NCBI GenBank assembly: GCA_016714125.1
Contig: JADJNX010000011.1
Coordinates: 18,383 to 82,382, forward strand
Length of the DNA: 64,000 bases
DNA from: Ignavibacteriales bacterium
Lineage (GTDB): Bacteria > Bacteroidota > Ignavibacteria > Ignavibacteriales > Ignavibacteriaceae
Direction of reading: 5' to 3'
Each line of letters starts with the position of its first letter. Position 1 is the first letter of the stretch. The notes under the pieces were generated by a model. The model was given only the letters and a program-made list of their open reading frames with translations, searched no databases and was not told the origin of the DNA. The position numbers were made by a program, and so were the translations under genes. Below, one piece after another: positions 32,201 to 43,300 of this stretch.

Positions 32201-34246
32201 TCAGGCAACCAATGGCCTAAAATTTAAGCTTCAGGTTAAATCAGCTCTTACCCCCCCGGTAAGAACCGACTGGTTAACTTCCAACTTCACAGGTACTTCA
32301 ACAAGCCTCTTCCAAACAGTTAATCTGCTTGGTGGTATGAGATACTACTGGAGAGTTGTCCTGCTTAATAATGCAAATCAGGTGATGTCTTATTCACCAA
32401 CAACATATTTTAGCACAAGTGGTGGAGCAACTATTCCAACTCCCTCCTGGCCAACCAATTCTGCAAGAGTTTACACGAACACTCCTCAACTGAATTGGTA
32501 CACAGCCGGTTACAGCCCTGATATCACATTTGATATTGAAGTGCGAGCAGGCTCAAATGTAGCACCCGTAGTCTATTCAAGCACAAATATCACAAACATT
32601 TATCATCAGATAACCACTCCATTAACTGCTGCAACTTATCATTATTGGAGAGTCAGAAGTGTTTATAAAAGAGGAACAGGAGATGTTCAGACATCTGACT
32701 GGAGTCCATTCCAAATATTCCAACCTTGGGGTGGAGGCCAACTTGTAACTCCTCAGCTCTCGTATCCAATAAATAATGCTGTTGTTTATACAACAGCACC
32801 CTATGTTTACTGGTATCTTGGTGAAGCCGGAACCGGACTTGACTTTTTGTCAGAGTAAGCAGTAGCCCTTCATTTGCTACATATACTGATTTCCCTGCCG
32901 GAACCAATCTTTTTGTCCAACTGGCAAACCTGATTCCCGGAACAACCTATTATTATCAGGTTTTCGCACGAAATGGACTTCTGCAGACCACAGGTTCGTC
33001 ACTCGGTACATTTTCAGTTGCCGGTGGAGTCTCAAATGGATATCCTGTACTTAACTGGCCCGTTGGCAATCCAACAGTATATACGACACTTCCTTCCCTC
33101 TCATGGTACCTTGAAGGTTCCCCACTTGGGATTACAGGTTATGTAGTCAGATATAAGGTTGGTTCAAATTCAAGTAACTGGAATTCAGATTATACCGGTA
33201 CCTTTAATGTGGCAGGTGCAGGAAATACCTTCTATGATTTTGTAATACCTTTCACTGAAGGACAAGTTGTTTACTGGGCTGTTGCTGCCTCAAACGGTTC
33301 AACGCTTTCTACATGGGCATCGGATCACTTCACGATTTATAGTGGAACCACTCCCGGTGCACCGGTTCTTTCGTGGCCCGTTGGTAATGCCATTTTGTTT
33401 ACAGAGGATCCTCAGTTAAACTGGTGGGTTAACGGTTCAACGAGTGGTATAGCCGGTTATGAAGTTGTTTACAGCTATTCCGATGTTTTTGCAAACGGAG
33501 CTACTACAACAGCGTATTCGACAACCACATCTTTGAATGTTACAGGACTTGTTGAAGGTGCCACTTATTACTGGAAAGTAAGAGCTCACCTTGGTGGTCT
33601 TTCCTATGGTGCTTTCTCAGCGGTTGAATCATTTACGATAAACCCGGGGGCATTTGCACCTGTTACGCCAATCGTTGGTGGACCACATAATGTAACGGTA
33701 GCAACTACATCTCCAATAATTTCATGGGGTCTGCCTGCAGCCCTGGCAGCCGGATTGAAGTTTGATCTTGAAGTAGCTGAAAATGTTAACTTCACAAACT
33801 CATCACTATTCGAGAATCTGACAGCGACAAATCAACCACTTCAAGGTTTGTCACCAAACAAATCATATTTCTGGAGAGTTAGAACCAAAAACAGCGATGG
33901 TGCCTACTCTTATTATTCAGGAATGGGTAAGTTTTCAGTGATGGATGGCGCAACAGATATCAAAGATATGGCAATTGTTCCTGCTGAGTTTGGTTTGGAT
34001 CAGAACTTCCCTAATCCATTTAATCCTTCAACTACGATCAGATTTGCACTTCCGACTGATGTAAATGTTAAACTTGATGTTTACAACACACTCGGTGAAA
34101 AAATTGCAGAGATCGTAAACGGACCAATGAGTGCCGGAAGTTATTCGTTTGCATTTGATGCCTCTTCCCTTCCAAGTGGAATTTACTTCTACAGAATCGA
34201 AGCCGGCAGCAATGTTGCAATTCGCAAAATGATCCTGCTCAAATAA
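29208..34246 (+). CDS. LamG/multi-FN3 T9SS surface protein, paralogue 2 (several breaks)
   Basis: A single gene spread over several frames. The signal peptide ends TSAQ. Two LamG/concanavalin-like domains follow (LTLDGTDDFIRV, FDGLDEF...LSIEFWL), each with a Y-(V/K)-DG strand. After that the chain of FN3 modules is homologous to the preceding gene, and the sorting domain is QNFPNPFNPST to IRKMILLK. Breaks: one extra base near 29575-29580, one extra near 31314, about 190 bases apparently missing near 32175-32190 (about 60 residues present in the paralogue are absent), and a missing T at 32844-32848. The reconstructed product is about 1680 residues. The LamG domains suggest carbohydrate or matrix binding. 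Confidence 0.78.
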
Positions 34247-34309
34247 GAAGAACTTTATGAGGATGGAAAACTGTCCATTCATCGTATTTAATCGACACTT
34301 ATAATCATC

Positions 34310-34347
34310 AAAAAAGCCGTCCCGATTTTTTGGGACGGCTTTTTTTA
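34310..34347 (+). terminator. Rho-independent terminator
   Basis: A 14-base stem, AAAAAAGCCGTCCC / GGGACGGCTTTTTT, with a seven-base loop and T-tract, 63 bases after the stop of the second FN3 paralogue. Confidence 0.9.
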
Positions 34348-34430
34348 TAACATTATTGATTACTTCTCTATCAAATAAAGCATGAGAAGGAAGTTCATTC
34401 AGAAGTCATGACTCGGCAAACTTCGAAAAA

Positions 34431-34466
34431 AATCCGTGCAATCTGTCGAATCCGTGTAATCCGCGT
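34431..34466. repeat. Four tandem 9-base repeats
   Basis: Consecutive units AATCCGTGC, AATCTGTCG, AATCCGTGT and AATCCGCGT lie between the terminator and the end of the carbamoyltransferase gene. They are non-coding, and I saw no second array in the window. Confidence 0.6.
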
Positions 34467-34500
34467 TCCCTTTCTTCATCAAATCCGCACTTTACCCAAC

Positions 34501-35436
34501 CTACCCCATAACCAAAGCCATGATGGCCTTCTGAACATGGAGTCTGTTTTCAGCTTCGTCAAATACGATAGAGTTTGCGGAATCAACTACTTCGTTGGTT
34601 ACTTCTTCTTCGCGGTGTGCGGGGAGGCAATGCATAAAGAGATAATCATCTTTTGCGTTTGAAACGAGTTTGTTGTTTACCTGGAAGCCGGTGAAGCGTT
34701 GATTTCTTTCCTGAGCTTCTTTTTCCTGTCCCATACTTGCCCAAACATCGGTGTAAATGATATCTGCATCTTTACAAGCTTCAACAGGATCGTTGGTGAT
34801 TACAACTTTGCTACCCATGTAGGCTGCATTTTTCTTTGCATTGTCAACTATCCAGCCCTGTGGTTCATAACCTTTTGGTGATGCACAAGCTATATCCATT
34901 CCAACTTTGGAACATCCGTTGAGGAGTGAATGAGCCATATTGTTACCATCGCCAATGTAAGCAAGTTTTAGACCCTGCAATTTTCTTCTCTTTTCGAGGA
35001 TAGTGAAAAGATCGGTCATAACCTGACATGGATGAAGAAGATCGGTAAGTCCGTTGATTACAGGAATTGAGCCATATTTTGCAAGTCCTTCAACATCTTC
35101 ATGTTTAAAGGTTCTGATCATGATTCCATCGAGATATCTTGAAAGAACTTTTGCTGTATCGCTGATGGTCTCTCCCCTGTTCAACTGTAAGTCGTTGGGT
35201 CCAAAATACATTCCGATTCCACCAAGCTGATAGATGCCAACTTCAAACGAAATTCTGGTTCTGGTTGAAGGTTTTGCGAAGATCATTCCGAGGGTTTTCC
35301 CTTTAAGGAGGTGATGTTCTTCGCCTGTGTAAAGTTTTTCTTTTAAGGTTCTGCTAAGGTCAAAAATCTGATACATCTCTTCGAGTGTCAGATCGTTAAT
35401 GGAAAGAAAACTCTTTCCTTTCATATTTACTGCCAT
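34501..35436 (-). CDS. argF: Ornithine carbamoyltransferase
   Basis: A 311-residue enzyme with the carbamoyl-phosphate motif STRTRISFE, the HPCQ motif (LLHPCQVMTDL) and the ornithine-type active-site motif HCLPAHR. It interconverts ornithine plus carbamoyl phosphate and citrulline plus phosphate. The gene lies 11 bases after carbamate kinase, so it could run in the catabolic direction (citrulline to carbamoyl phosphate to ATP) or for biosynthesis. No arginine deiminase or other arginine genes are in the window. Confidence 0.92.
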   Translation of the reverse strand: MAVNMKGKSFLSINDLTLEEMYQIFDLSRTLKEKLYTGEEHHLLKGKTLGMIFAKPSTRTRISFEVGIYQLGGIGMYFGPNDLQLNRGETISDTAKVLSRYLDGIMIRTFKHEDVEGLAKYGSIPVINGLTDLLHPCQVMTDLFTILEKRRKLQGLKLAYIGDGNNMAHSLLNGCSKVGMDIACASPKGYEPQGWIVDNAKKNAAYMGSKVVITNDPVEACKDADIIYTDVWASMGQEKEAQERNQRFTGFQVNNKLVSNAKDDYLFMHCLPAHREEEVTNEVVDSANSIVFDEAENRLHVQKAIMALVMG

Positions 35437-35447
35437 ATTGTTATCCG

Positions 35448-36392
35448 TTAATTTGCAATTATTCTTGTTCCCGAATTCGCATTTGAGAGCGATCCGGCTT
35501 CTGTTATAACACTTTTATTACCGCCTTTTTTGATAAAATAGACGGCAGCTTCCATCTTGGGTCCCATGCTTCCCGCGGCAAACTCACCTTTTTTGATATA
35601 TTCCTCAGCTTCGTCAAGTGTGATCGATTCGAGAGCAACCTCATTTTCCTTTTGGAAGTTGAGATACGCATTTGGAATATCTGTGAGAATGATCAGTTCA
35701 TCAGCATCAATTTGAGTGGCAAGAACTGCGGACGCAAGATCTTTGTCAATTACTGCTTCAATGCCTTTAATTGAACCGTTTCCATCCAAAACTACAGGAA
35801 TTCCACCACCACCAACGCAGATAACTATGTTACCTTCATGGGTGAGTTGTTTAACTATTTCAGCGGATCGAACTCTTAATGGTTTTGGCGAGGGTACAAC
35901 TCTCCTCCATCCCCTTTTGCGGGGATCTTCACGGAATTGCCAGCCATTGGCTTTTGCCAACAGGTCGGCTTCTTCCTTAAGGAAAAATTGTCCCACCGGT
36001 TTGGTAGGGTTTTTAAAAGCAGGGTCTTTTCCATCCACTTCCACATGGGTAACGATGGAAATTACCTCTTTTTGTATGTTGTGTTGCAGCAAAAGTTTTT
36101 CCATTTGAACTGCAATTATATGGGCTATTTGGCCTTGAGATTCGGCAACGCACACATCAAGGGGCATCTTGGGGAGCAAAAATTTCTCGTAACCTGCTTC
36201 ATTTTTCAAAATCAGATTACCCACTTGAGGACCATTCCCATGCGTGATTACAATAGTGTAACCACGCAGGATCAGGTCAACGAGACTCTTACAGGTGTTG
36301 AAAGCATTCTGTTCTTGCTCCCTGATAGTGCCGGATTGATTTCCTCTAAGGAGTGCATTGCCGCCGAGTGCTACGACGGCAAGCTTACTCAT
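35448..36392 (-). CDS. arcC: Carbamate kinase
   Basis: A 314-residue amino-acid-kinase-fold enzyme with VVALGGNALL at the start, THGNGPQVGNL, a GGGGIPV stretch and DKDLASAVLA near the nucleotide site. It makes ATP from carbamoyl phosphate and ADP. It overlaps the preceding GTPase-like gene by four bases and is followed by the carbamoyltransferase gene, so the three are co-expressed. Confidence 0.93.
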   Translation of the reverse strand: MSKLAVVALGGNALLRGNQSGTIREQEQNAFNTCKSLVDLILRGYTIVITHGNGPQVGNLILKNEAGYEKFLLPKMPLDVCVAESQGQIAHIIAVQMEKLLLQHNIQKEVISIVTHVEVDGKDPAFKNPTKPVGQFFLKEEADLLAKANGWQFREDPRKRGWRRVVPSPKPLRVRSAEIVKQLTHEGNIVICVGGGGIPVVLDGNGSIKGIEAVIDKDLASAVLATQIDADELIILTDIPNAYLNFQKENEVALESITLDEAEEYIKKGEFAAGSMGPKMEAAVYFIKKGGNKSVITEAGSLSNANSGTRIIAN

Positions 36393-37706
36393 AGAAGTCC
36401 TTTTTCTCTCAGTATCTTTTCAAGGGTTACAGAACCGATTTCCTGAAGATCATAACCAACTCTTGTGGAAGGTTTATTAAGTTTCAAAATTCTTCCAAGA
36501 TCGATAGGTGTTCCGATTACAACACTGTCGCAATCGCAAGCATTAATCGTATCTTCGAGATCTTTAACCTGAGCATCACCATATCCCATGGCAGGAAGGA
36601 GGACACCAATCTTTGGATATTTTACATAAGTGTCAGTTATCGATTTTACTGTCCATGGTCTTGGATCAACAATCTCTGCTGCACCATAATTCATTGCTGC
36701 GACTGTTCCGGCTCCAAATTCCATCTCACCGTGTGTGAGTGTTGGACCATCTTCAACAACAAGAACTCTTTTGCCTTTTATCACTTCTGGTTTATCAACA
36801 GTAATAGGTGATGCACCATCAATGATCTGAGCGGTTGGATTTACTGATCTGACATAATTTCTGACTGCCAAAACGTTTTCAGGGATGGCAGAATCAATTT
36901 TATTTATAACCACTACATCAGCGAGACGAATATTAACATTCCCGGGGTAATATGTTGATTCGTGACCTGCTCTAAGTGGATCGGCTACAGTAATTGTAAG
37001 GTCAGGTTTGAAGAACGAAAAATCGTTATTTCCACCATCCCAAATGATAACATCAGCTTCTTTTTCTGCTGCTGCAAGGATGTCGCCGTAATCAACACCT
37101 GCATAAATTACACCACCTGAAGCTACATGTGGTTCATACTCTTCGATCTCCTCGATTGTACACTCATGAAGTTTAAGATCTTCAATTGTGCCAAATCTTT
37201 GCACTCTTTGTTTTTCAAGGTCGCCATAAGGCATTGGATGTCTTACCGAGACAACTTTTTCCGGCTGCTCTGAGTAGTTCAGCAACCTTTCTTGAGGTTT
37301 GGGATTTACCGCTACCTGTACGAACTGCAACAATTGCGATCACCGGTTTGGATGATTTGATCATTGTCTGGTTGGTTCCGATAAGTGTAAAAGATGCGCC
37401 GGCAGCGTTAACTTCGGCAGATTTGTTCATTACATAGTTGTAGGGTACATCAGAATAAGAGAAATAGACTTCGTCAATCTTCATCTCTTTTATTAGTTTG
37501 GTGAGGTCTTTCTCATCATAAATCATAATGCCGTCAGGATACAATTTTCCTGCGAGTGAGGCAGGATATTTTCTCCCGAAGATATTAGGGATCTGAGTTG
37601 CTGTAAATGCTTTTACATTATACTCTTCCTTATCCCTAAAGAATGTATTAAAGTTGTGAAAGTCTCTTCCTGCGGCTCCCATAATAAGGATGTTTTTCCG
37701 CTCCAT
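36389..37706 (-). CDS. Cyclic 2,3-diphosphoglycerate-synthetase-like GTPase (COG2403 type, one frameshift)
   Basis: About 438 residues after joining two frames. The N-terminal domain (MGAAGRDFHNFN) is Rossmann-like. A P-loop-type motif AVRTGSGKSQTSRK follows, and the second frame carries VSVRHPMPYGDLEKQRVQRF and DVVVINKID, typical of this family. The break is the five-A run (minus strand) at 37256-37260; removing one A restores GKVVSVRHP. The archaeal namesake makes cyclic 2,3-diphosphoglycerate, but bacterial members next to carbamate kinase have no proven role. The gene stands first in a three-gene unit with arcC and argF. Confidence 0.8.
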
Positions 37707-37721
37707 AGATTCTCCGTTTTG

Positions 37722-39558
37722 TTATTCAACTGTTACGCTTTTAGCTAGATTTCGTGGTTGGTCCACATTTAAGCCTTTTTTCATCGCAATGTGGTACGCG
37801 AGCAGTTGAAGCGGAATAACGGTCAGGATTGGCATCAGGATCGATCTGGTATTGGGTATCTTAATAGAGTAATCAGCGAGATTATCAATCTGATCATCAT
37901 TGGTAGTCGCTATGGCAATTACTTTACCTTTGCGTGCCTTTATCTCTTCGATATTACTTACAATTTTATCATAAGTAGCATCTTTAGGCGCAATGAATAC
38001 CACAGGCATATTTTCGTCGACCAATGCAATTGGACCGTGCTTCATTTCAGCCGCGGGGTAACCTTCTGCGTGAATGTATGAAATTTCTTTCAACTTCAGA
38101 GCGCCCTCCAATGCCACGGGGAAGTTGTACCCTCTCCCTAAATAAAGGAAGTTTGTGGCATTTTTGAATTGTTCAGCTATTTCTTCTATAAGTGAATTTT
38201 GTTTTAATATCTCCCGTGCATAGTCGGGAATCTTCTTAAATTCTGAAACCAGTTCAATTCCTTCGGCTTCCGACATCCCTTTTCTTCTGCCAAGAAGAAT
38301 TGTAATGAGTGCCAAAACAACAAGTTGTGAAGTAAATGCTTTTGTGGAAGCTACACCTATCTCAGGACCTGCATGCACATACACTCCTGAATGGCTCTCA
38401 CGGGCAATAGAACTGCCAACCACATTACATACACCCAAACATAGTGCACCCCTTCTCTTGGCTTCTTTAAGAGCTGCAAGAGTATCAGCGGTTTCACCTG
38501 ATTGAGAAATAAAAAACACTGCATCACCGGGACCAACGATTGGATTCCTGTATCTAAATTCACTTGCGTATTCCACTTCAGTGGGGATTCTGAGAAATGT
38601 CTCAAACATATACTTCCCTACCAAAGCCGAATGCCATGAAGTTCCGCACGCGATTATCATGATCCGTTTTACATAAAGCAGATGATCGAGCACATTTTCA
38701 AGTCCACCAAGCTTCACATCACCGGTGTCCATTAATAATCTGCCTCTAATGGAGTTTTTCAGGGATTCAGGTTGCTCCATGATCTCTTTGAGCATAAATG
38801 TGGGGTATCCCCCTTTATCTATCTCATCAAGAGTCATTTCAATCTGATGAACGACCTTGTTCACTTCCTCTTCATTTGCAATCATTTTTGTAAGATAGTG
38901 GTCTTTAAAAACCTCTGCTATCTCACCATCTTCCATGTAGATAACCTGTTTTGTGTGCTGCAGGATTGCCGCCACATCAGATGCTACAAAATTTTCTCCA
39001 ACACCAACTCCAAGAACCAGTGGTGAACCCTTTTTTGCAGCTATAATTCTGTCAGGTTCTGCGGTGTAGAGGACTGCGATTCCGTATGTTCCCTCCACTT
39101 CATTTAGTCCCCGGCGAACCGCTTCAAATAAAGTATAGCCCGCTTTTAAATAGGTATCAAAAAGATGCGCGAGCACTTCTGTATCGGTGGCACTTTTAAA
39201 AGTGTAGCCAAGCTTTTTTAACCCTGTTTTAAGGGTTGAATAGTTTTCTATAATTCCATTATGGATAAGCACAAGGCTGTTATCATTATTGGCATGTGGA
39301 TGGGCATTCACCTCGTTTGGCTCACCATGGGTTGCCCAACGGGTATGGCCTATTCCGATGGTTGAGTCGATACCACTTTTATCAATGGCTGCCTGAAGTT
39401 CGGCAACTTTTCCTTTGATCTTGGTTATTTCAACTTTACCGTCACTAATAACACCTATCCCGGCTGAATCATAACCTCTGTATTCAAGTCTTTTTCAACC
39501 CTTCAACAATTACCGGTACACAACTTCTGTTACCTATGTAACCAACGATTCCACACAT
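37722..39558 (-). CDS. glmS: Glutamine-fructose-6-phosphate aminotransferase (one frameshift)
   Basis: The true start is ATG 39558, giving MCGIVGYIGN with the catalytic Cys2 of the glutaminase domain. The frame breaks after VEGLK because of an extra base in the five-T run (plus strand) at 39491-39495. Removing it yields LEYRGYDSAG and then the uninterrupted remainder, including HTRWATHGEP, two SIS domains (CGTSWHSALVG, SQSGETADT) and the C-terminal KSVTVE. Full length is about 611 residues, normal for GlmS. It makes glucosamine-6-phosphate for peptidoglycan and LPS. No ribozyme-type leader is evident. Confidence 0.9.
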
Positions 39559-39658
39559 GGGCTAATCCTGTATTAAAAAAATAATAAACTGAATTTTATA
39601 AGATAAATAACTTTAACAATATGGAAAACTCTTAAACGCACAAAAAAATATTTTTGAT

Positions 39659-40339
39659 CTATTTCTTACAAACAACGAAGATAATGTAATGATTTTTCTC
39701 AGGTACAACCTTTTCAAACAGACTGTCAAGTTTCCCGAGAAAACTTCGTTGCATTTCCGATCTGCCAAATGCGCCGGTAAAACCAGCCGTTAAATAAGTA
39801 AATGATGAAAATTTTTGGCATAAAATAGCCGTCTCATCAATAGTTATGTAACGCCAGTATGTCGCCCATTTAATAAATTTTCGTCTCAGGAATGTATGGA
39901 GTGGAGATGCAACGAGGTTTTCGGCGAAAAGGAGAGTTCCACCGGGTTTTAATACCCGATATATCTCGGAGATACCTTTTTGCTGATTCTGAATTGAACG
40001 AAGAGCTCCTAAAACCGACTTAAACATAACGATATCAAATGTATTATCGGGGTAGGAAAGAGAAGTGAGGTCGGCATTAGCATACTTGATGGCATGTGAA
40101 ACTCCATATAGTTTATGCATCTCCCTGGCTTCCGGTGTTACTCCGTTTAGGTCAGAGGAGATTACATTGGCTCCCTGTTTTGAAAGCCAAAGGGAGAGGC
40201 CACCGTGCCTCTCCCCTATTGCAAGAGCTTCTTTACCGGCGATGTCCCCCGCATTTTCCAGGAAAAAAGGGAGACATTTTGACCAGTTAACAACATCCCA
40301 TTCAATTACATCCTGTATAAATTGATCACGGGTATTCAC
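39659..40339 (-). CDS. Class I SAM-dependent methyltransferase
   Basis: A 226-residue protein with a Methyltransf_11-type core. ALAIGERHGG takes the place of motif I (E/DxGxGxG) in degenerate form, and ISSDLNG, NTFDIVMFKSVLGA and LKPGGTLLFAEN follow. The substrate is unknown. It lies ten bases after the C25 peptidase gene on the same strand, so it may be co-expressed with the surface-export genes. Confidence 0.78.
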   Translation of the reverse strand: MNTRDQFIQDVIEWDVVNWSKCLPFFLENAGDIAGKEALAIGERHGGLSLWLSKQGANVISSDLNGVTPEAREMHKLYGVSHAIKYANADLTSLSYPDNTFDIVMFKSVLGALRSIQNQQKGISEIYRVLKPGGTLLFAENLVASPLHTFLRRKFIKWATYWRYITIDETAILCQKFSSFTYLTAGFTGAFGRSEMQRSFLGKLDSLFEKVVPEKNHYIIFVVCKK

Positions 40340-40348
40340 AAAAAGTAC

Positions 40349-43300
40349 CTATTTAACTTTCGCCAGTTTTTCGATCTTTGTTTTTGTTTTGTCTTTGTAT
40401 TTTGTAATCAATTTATAAAGATAAACACCATTCGCAATTTCATCTCCATCAGCATCGCGGCCATCCCAATAAAATTTATTCAACCCGATTTGCATCAAAG
40501 AAGATGGGACATCAATTTCTTTGATGAGTCTTCCGGCAATGGTAAATATCTTAATTTTAACCTCATCTGGCAAGGTGCTTCCCCTCAACTCAAATGTGAA
40601 CCAGGTTTCCTCTTTAAAAGGATTTGGATAATTGTAGATCTGCTCAATTTCATCTTTGTCATAAACAAAAAATTGATATTTCTGTGCCACACTACTGTAA
40701 GGAATGTCGGAAGCATCTTTTGTGAACACTTCAATAGTTTGTTTCCCTTGTTTAAACAGTGGTTTCCAACTGATATACAGTTTTGAGTTGGGATATGGAG
40801 TGTAGGAGAATTGAACACTGTCTTTCACAAAGCCGACCGGTTTGCCATTGTGGACTATACTCAATCTTGTAGTATCCAACGGCAACGGACTATTGTCTGT
40901 GAGATAAATCTCGATTAGAGGACTATTGGAAATGATATCACCATTGATGATCTCCTTTCCATCAAAAGTCAACTTAAAATCGGGTTTAATGCTATCTCTC
41001 GCCACATAAAAACTGTCCGCACCAAGGTTGTTAAAAGTGTACATCTCACTGCCATTCATCGTAACAACAGCTTTTATTTTGTTGTGAAATACAATTTTTG
41101 AAGTGTTAATTTTATGTTTCACAGTGTAAAAAGTATCAGCCGGAATTTTAAACTTGGCAGTGTAGTAGGGTGCGTTGGCAGCATCAAGATAAAACTGCGC
41201 GGTACATGTGTCAGAATCAGCTTTTCCAACATTTGTAACCTTCAAATCCACGTTTATATCAAAACCTTGCATCAAACTATCCGGATAGAAAGTGAAATCG
41301 TTGTTCGAAATCGTAATTTCGGGCAGACCTGTTTCTGCTTCAAAAGCCACCTTTTTCAGATAGATGGGATTTGTTGTTGAAAGTGATGAATCTGTAAATG
41401 TAAAGAATGCTTTCAGTTTTGGATATAACGACTCATCCAACTGATTAAGTTGAAGAGGTGAAGGGACATTTACAGCAAGAGTATCCCATTTGAGGGTCTG
41501 GCTGTTAAATCCTGCTACTGAAGCTGAAAATTTGGCTAAAGTAAATTCTTCCATTCTCTTACGGGTCCAACCTCGGTTGAAGCTACATCTCCCTGGGCAT
41601 CAAAATAATAACCGGAAAACACCCCGATTCCTTTTACCAGATCACTCCCTCGAATATAATTTGAGGCAACCACTTCATCTCTCAGAATATCATAATACCA
41701 TGAAGAAAATTGTTTTTGTAATCCTGATCCGGGCAGTACTGTAAACCACTCACCGAGGTATGTTCCATCATTGATTTTGAAGGCACTCATGAAGCCGGAA
41801 TTAAAATTTTCGGTTACATACAAGATATCATTAACCACAAAAAAAGCCGCTTATCCATCCTTCCTGATAAGATTCCAATGAAGGATAAACATATTCTCTT
41901 ATGAGTTCAAAGTTGTTTTCTGACTCAAAAACTCTTAGGGCATAAACATTTTTACCTTGAAGATTTTTAATTGCAAGATTATAAAGTTTGCTGCCACTTG
42001 ATGAAATAAGAAATTTCCCGTTTCTGGCTGTTGCAGTTTCAAGGTCAATCAGGCTATCAGGTATCATAACAGTATCCATCTCACCTGTTGACGGGGATAA
42101 TCTAAGGAGGTAGGCAGGACTCTCTTGAGGGATATATATTTTATCCTTTATGGCTGTTATCTGTAATCTGATTTGCTCATAAAAATTAGGAACAACTCCA
42201 TAATACTCACCCCTTGTTGTACCATTGTTCCCTGTTCCAACAATATGAATCTCCGATTTTCCCTCGGGATTATTTTGGTAAGCGCTGAACCAGTATTCCG
42301 CCAGATAATAATAGGTACCGTCACCAGTGAAACAATTTAATGCGATGGTGTCCAGTTCAGAAACTGAAGTAAGGTCAATTTTATACTTAAGCCGTGATAG
42401 TTGCGGTTTAGGTATGTTAAGTGAAGTGTTGAGAATAAGACCATTAAACTGATTTGAAAAATATACATTCTCAGTTTCAAAAAGTCGTAACTGTGTACCT
42501 GAATAGGTAAAACCTTCAACCGGCGGATCGACCGTATTAAATGTTCGTGTTGACGACCACCTGCCCAGATTGTTACCATCTATAATTCTTGCTCTCCAGA
42601 AAAACCGGCCGGGATTAAGGGTTGTATTTTTGTAAGATAACAAACCATCAATACCGGTAAGATTTCCGCTATTAACAAGAGGTGATACAAAACTGAAAGA
42701 TGTGTCAAACTCAACCTGATAACTAAAATTCCTGTTAATGTAGTAGCCGATATCAGAAATTTTTATTTCTGGAGTCTGAAGAGCAGTGAATCCGTCCTCA
42801 GGTGATATGAGGCTCGGCTCGGAAATGTTAAATACAGCAATAACATTCGACGCAATGTTGTCGGAATGATCATCTTCAGGAACCCGATTATCATCATTAA
42901 TTTCGGCTGTAATTGTGATCAATCCACTCTTCTTAGGAATCCAGACGAAATCGGTTGAATCGCTATTACCAAATCCGGGGATTCGTTTGCTTGCAACAAT
43001 ACCGGAAGTATCCTGAGAAGAAAAACGCAGTGTTACTGTCACACTATCATTTGTTCTGATACCAAAATTTGACATGTTAAGTTTAATTTTAACTGTGTCA
43101 TCAACAAGAGGATTTGTGGTTAAAAACTTTAAGTCACTGTTCTCAAGCACAAAATCGGGTTTTTTAGGGAGCACAATTTCCAACCCCGGTTCACCCAGAT
43201 AGGTTAGAAGTGCAATCTGGTTGATATAATAACCAACGGGAGGAGTTCTTACTTTTGAAGCGAGAATTGCTTTTCCCGAGATTGTGTTTTTCAGGTTAAA

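Noticed and set aside
25781..34246. CRISPR or short-repeat array in the repetitive surface genes
   Set aside because: The periodicity is that of FN3 protein modules of about 90 residues, with no spacer-repeat structure.
34408..34662. Plus-strand ORF across the tandem repeat and carbamoyltransferase end
   Set aside because: Overlaps the well-supported argF gene and has no coding signal.
39559..39658. glmS ribozyme/riboswitch leader
   Set aside because: The 100 bases upstream of glmS are A+T-rich with no sign of the conserved ribozyme core.
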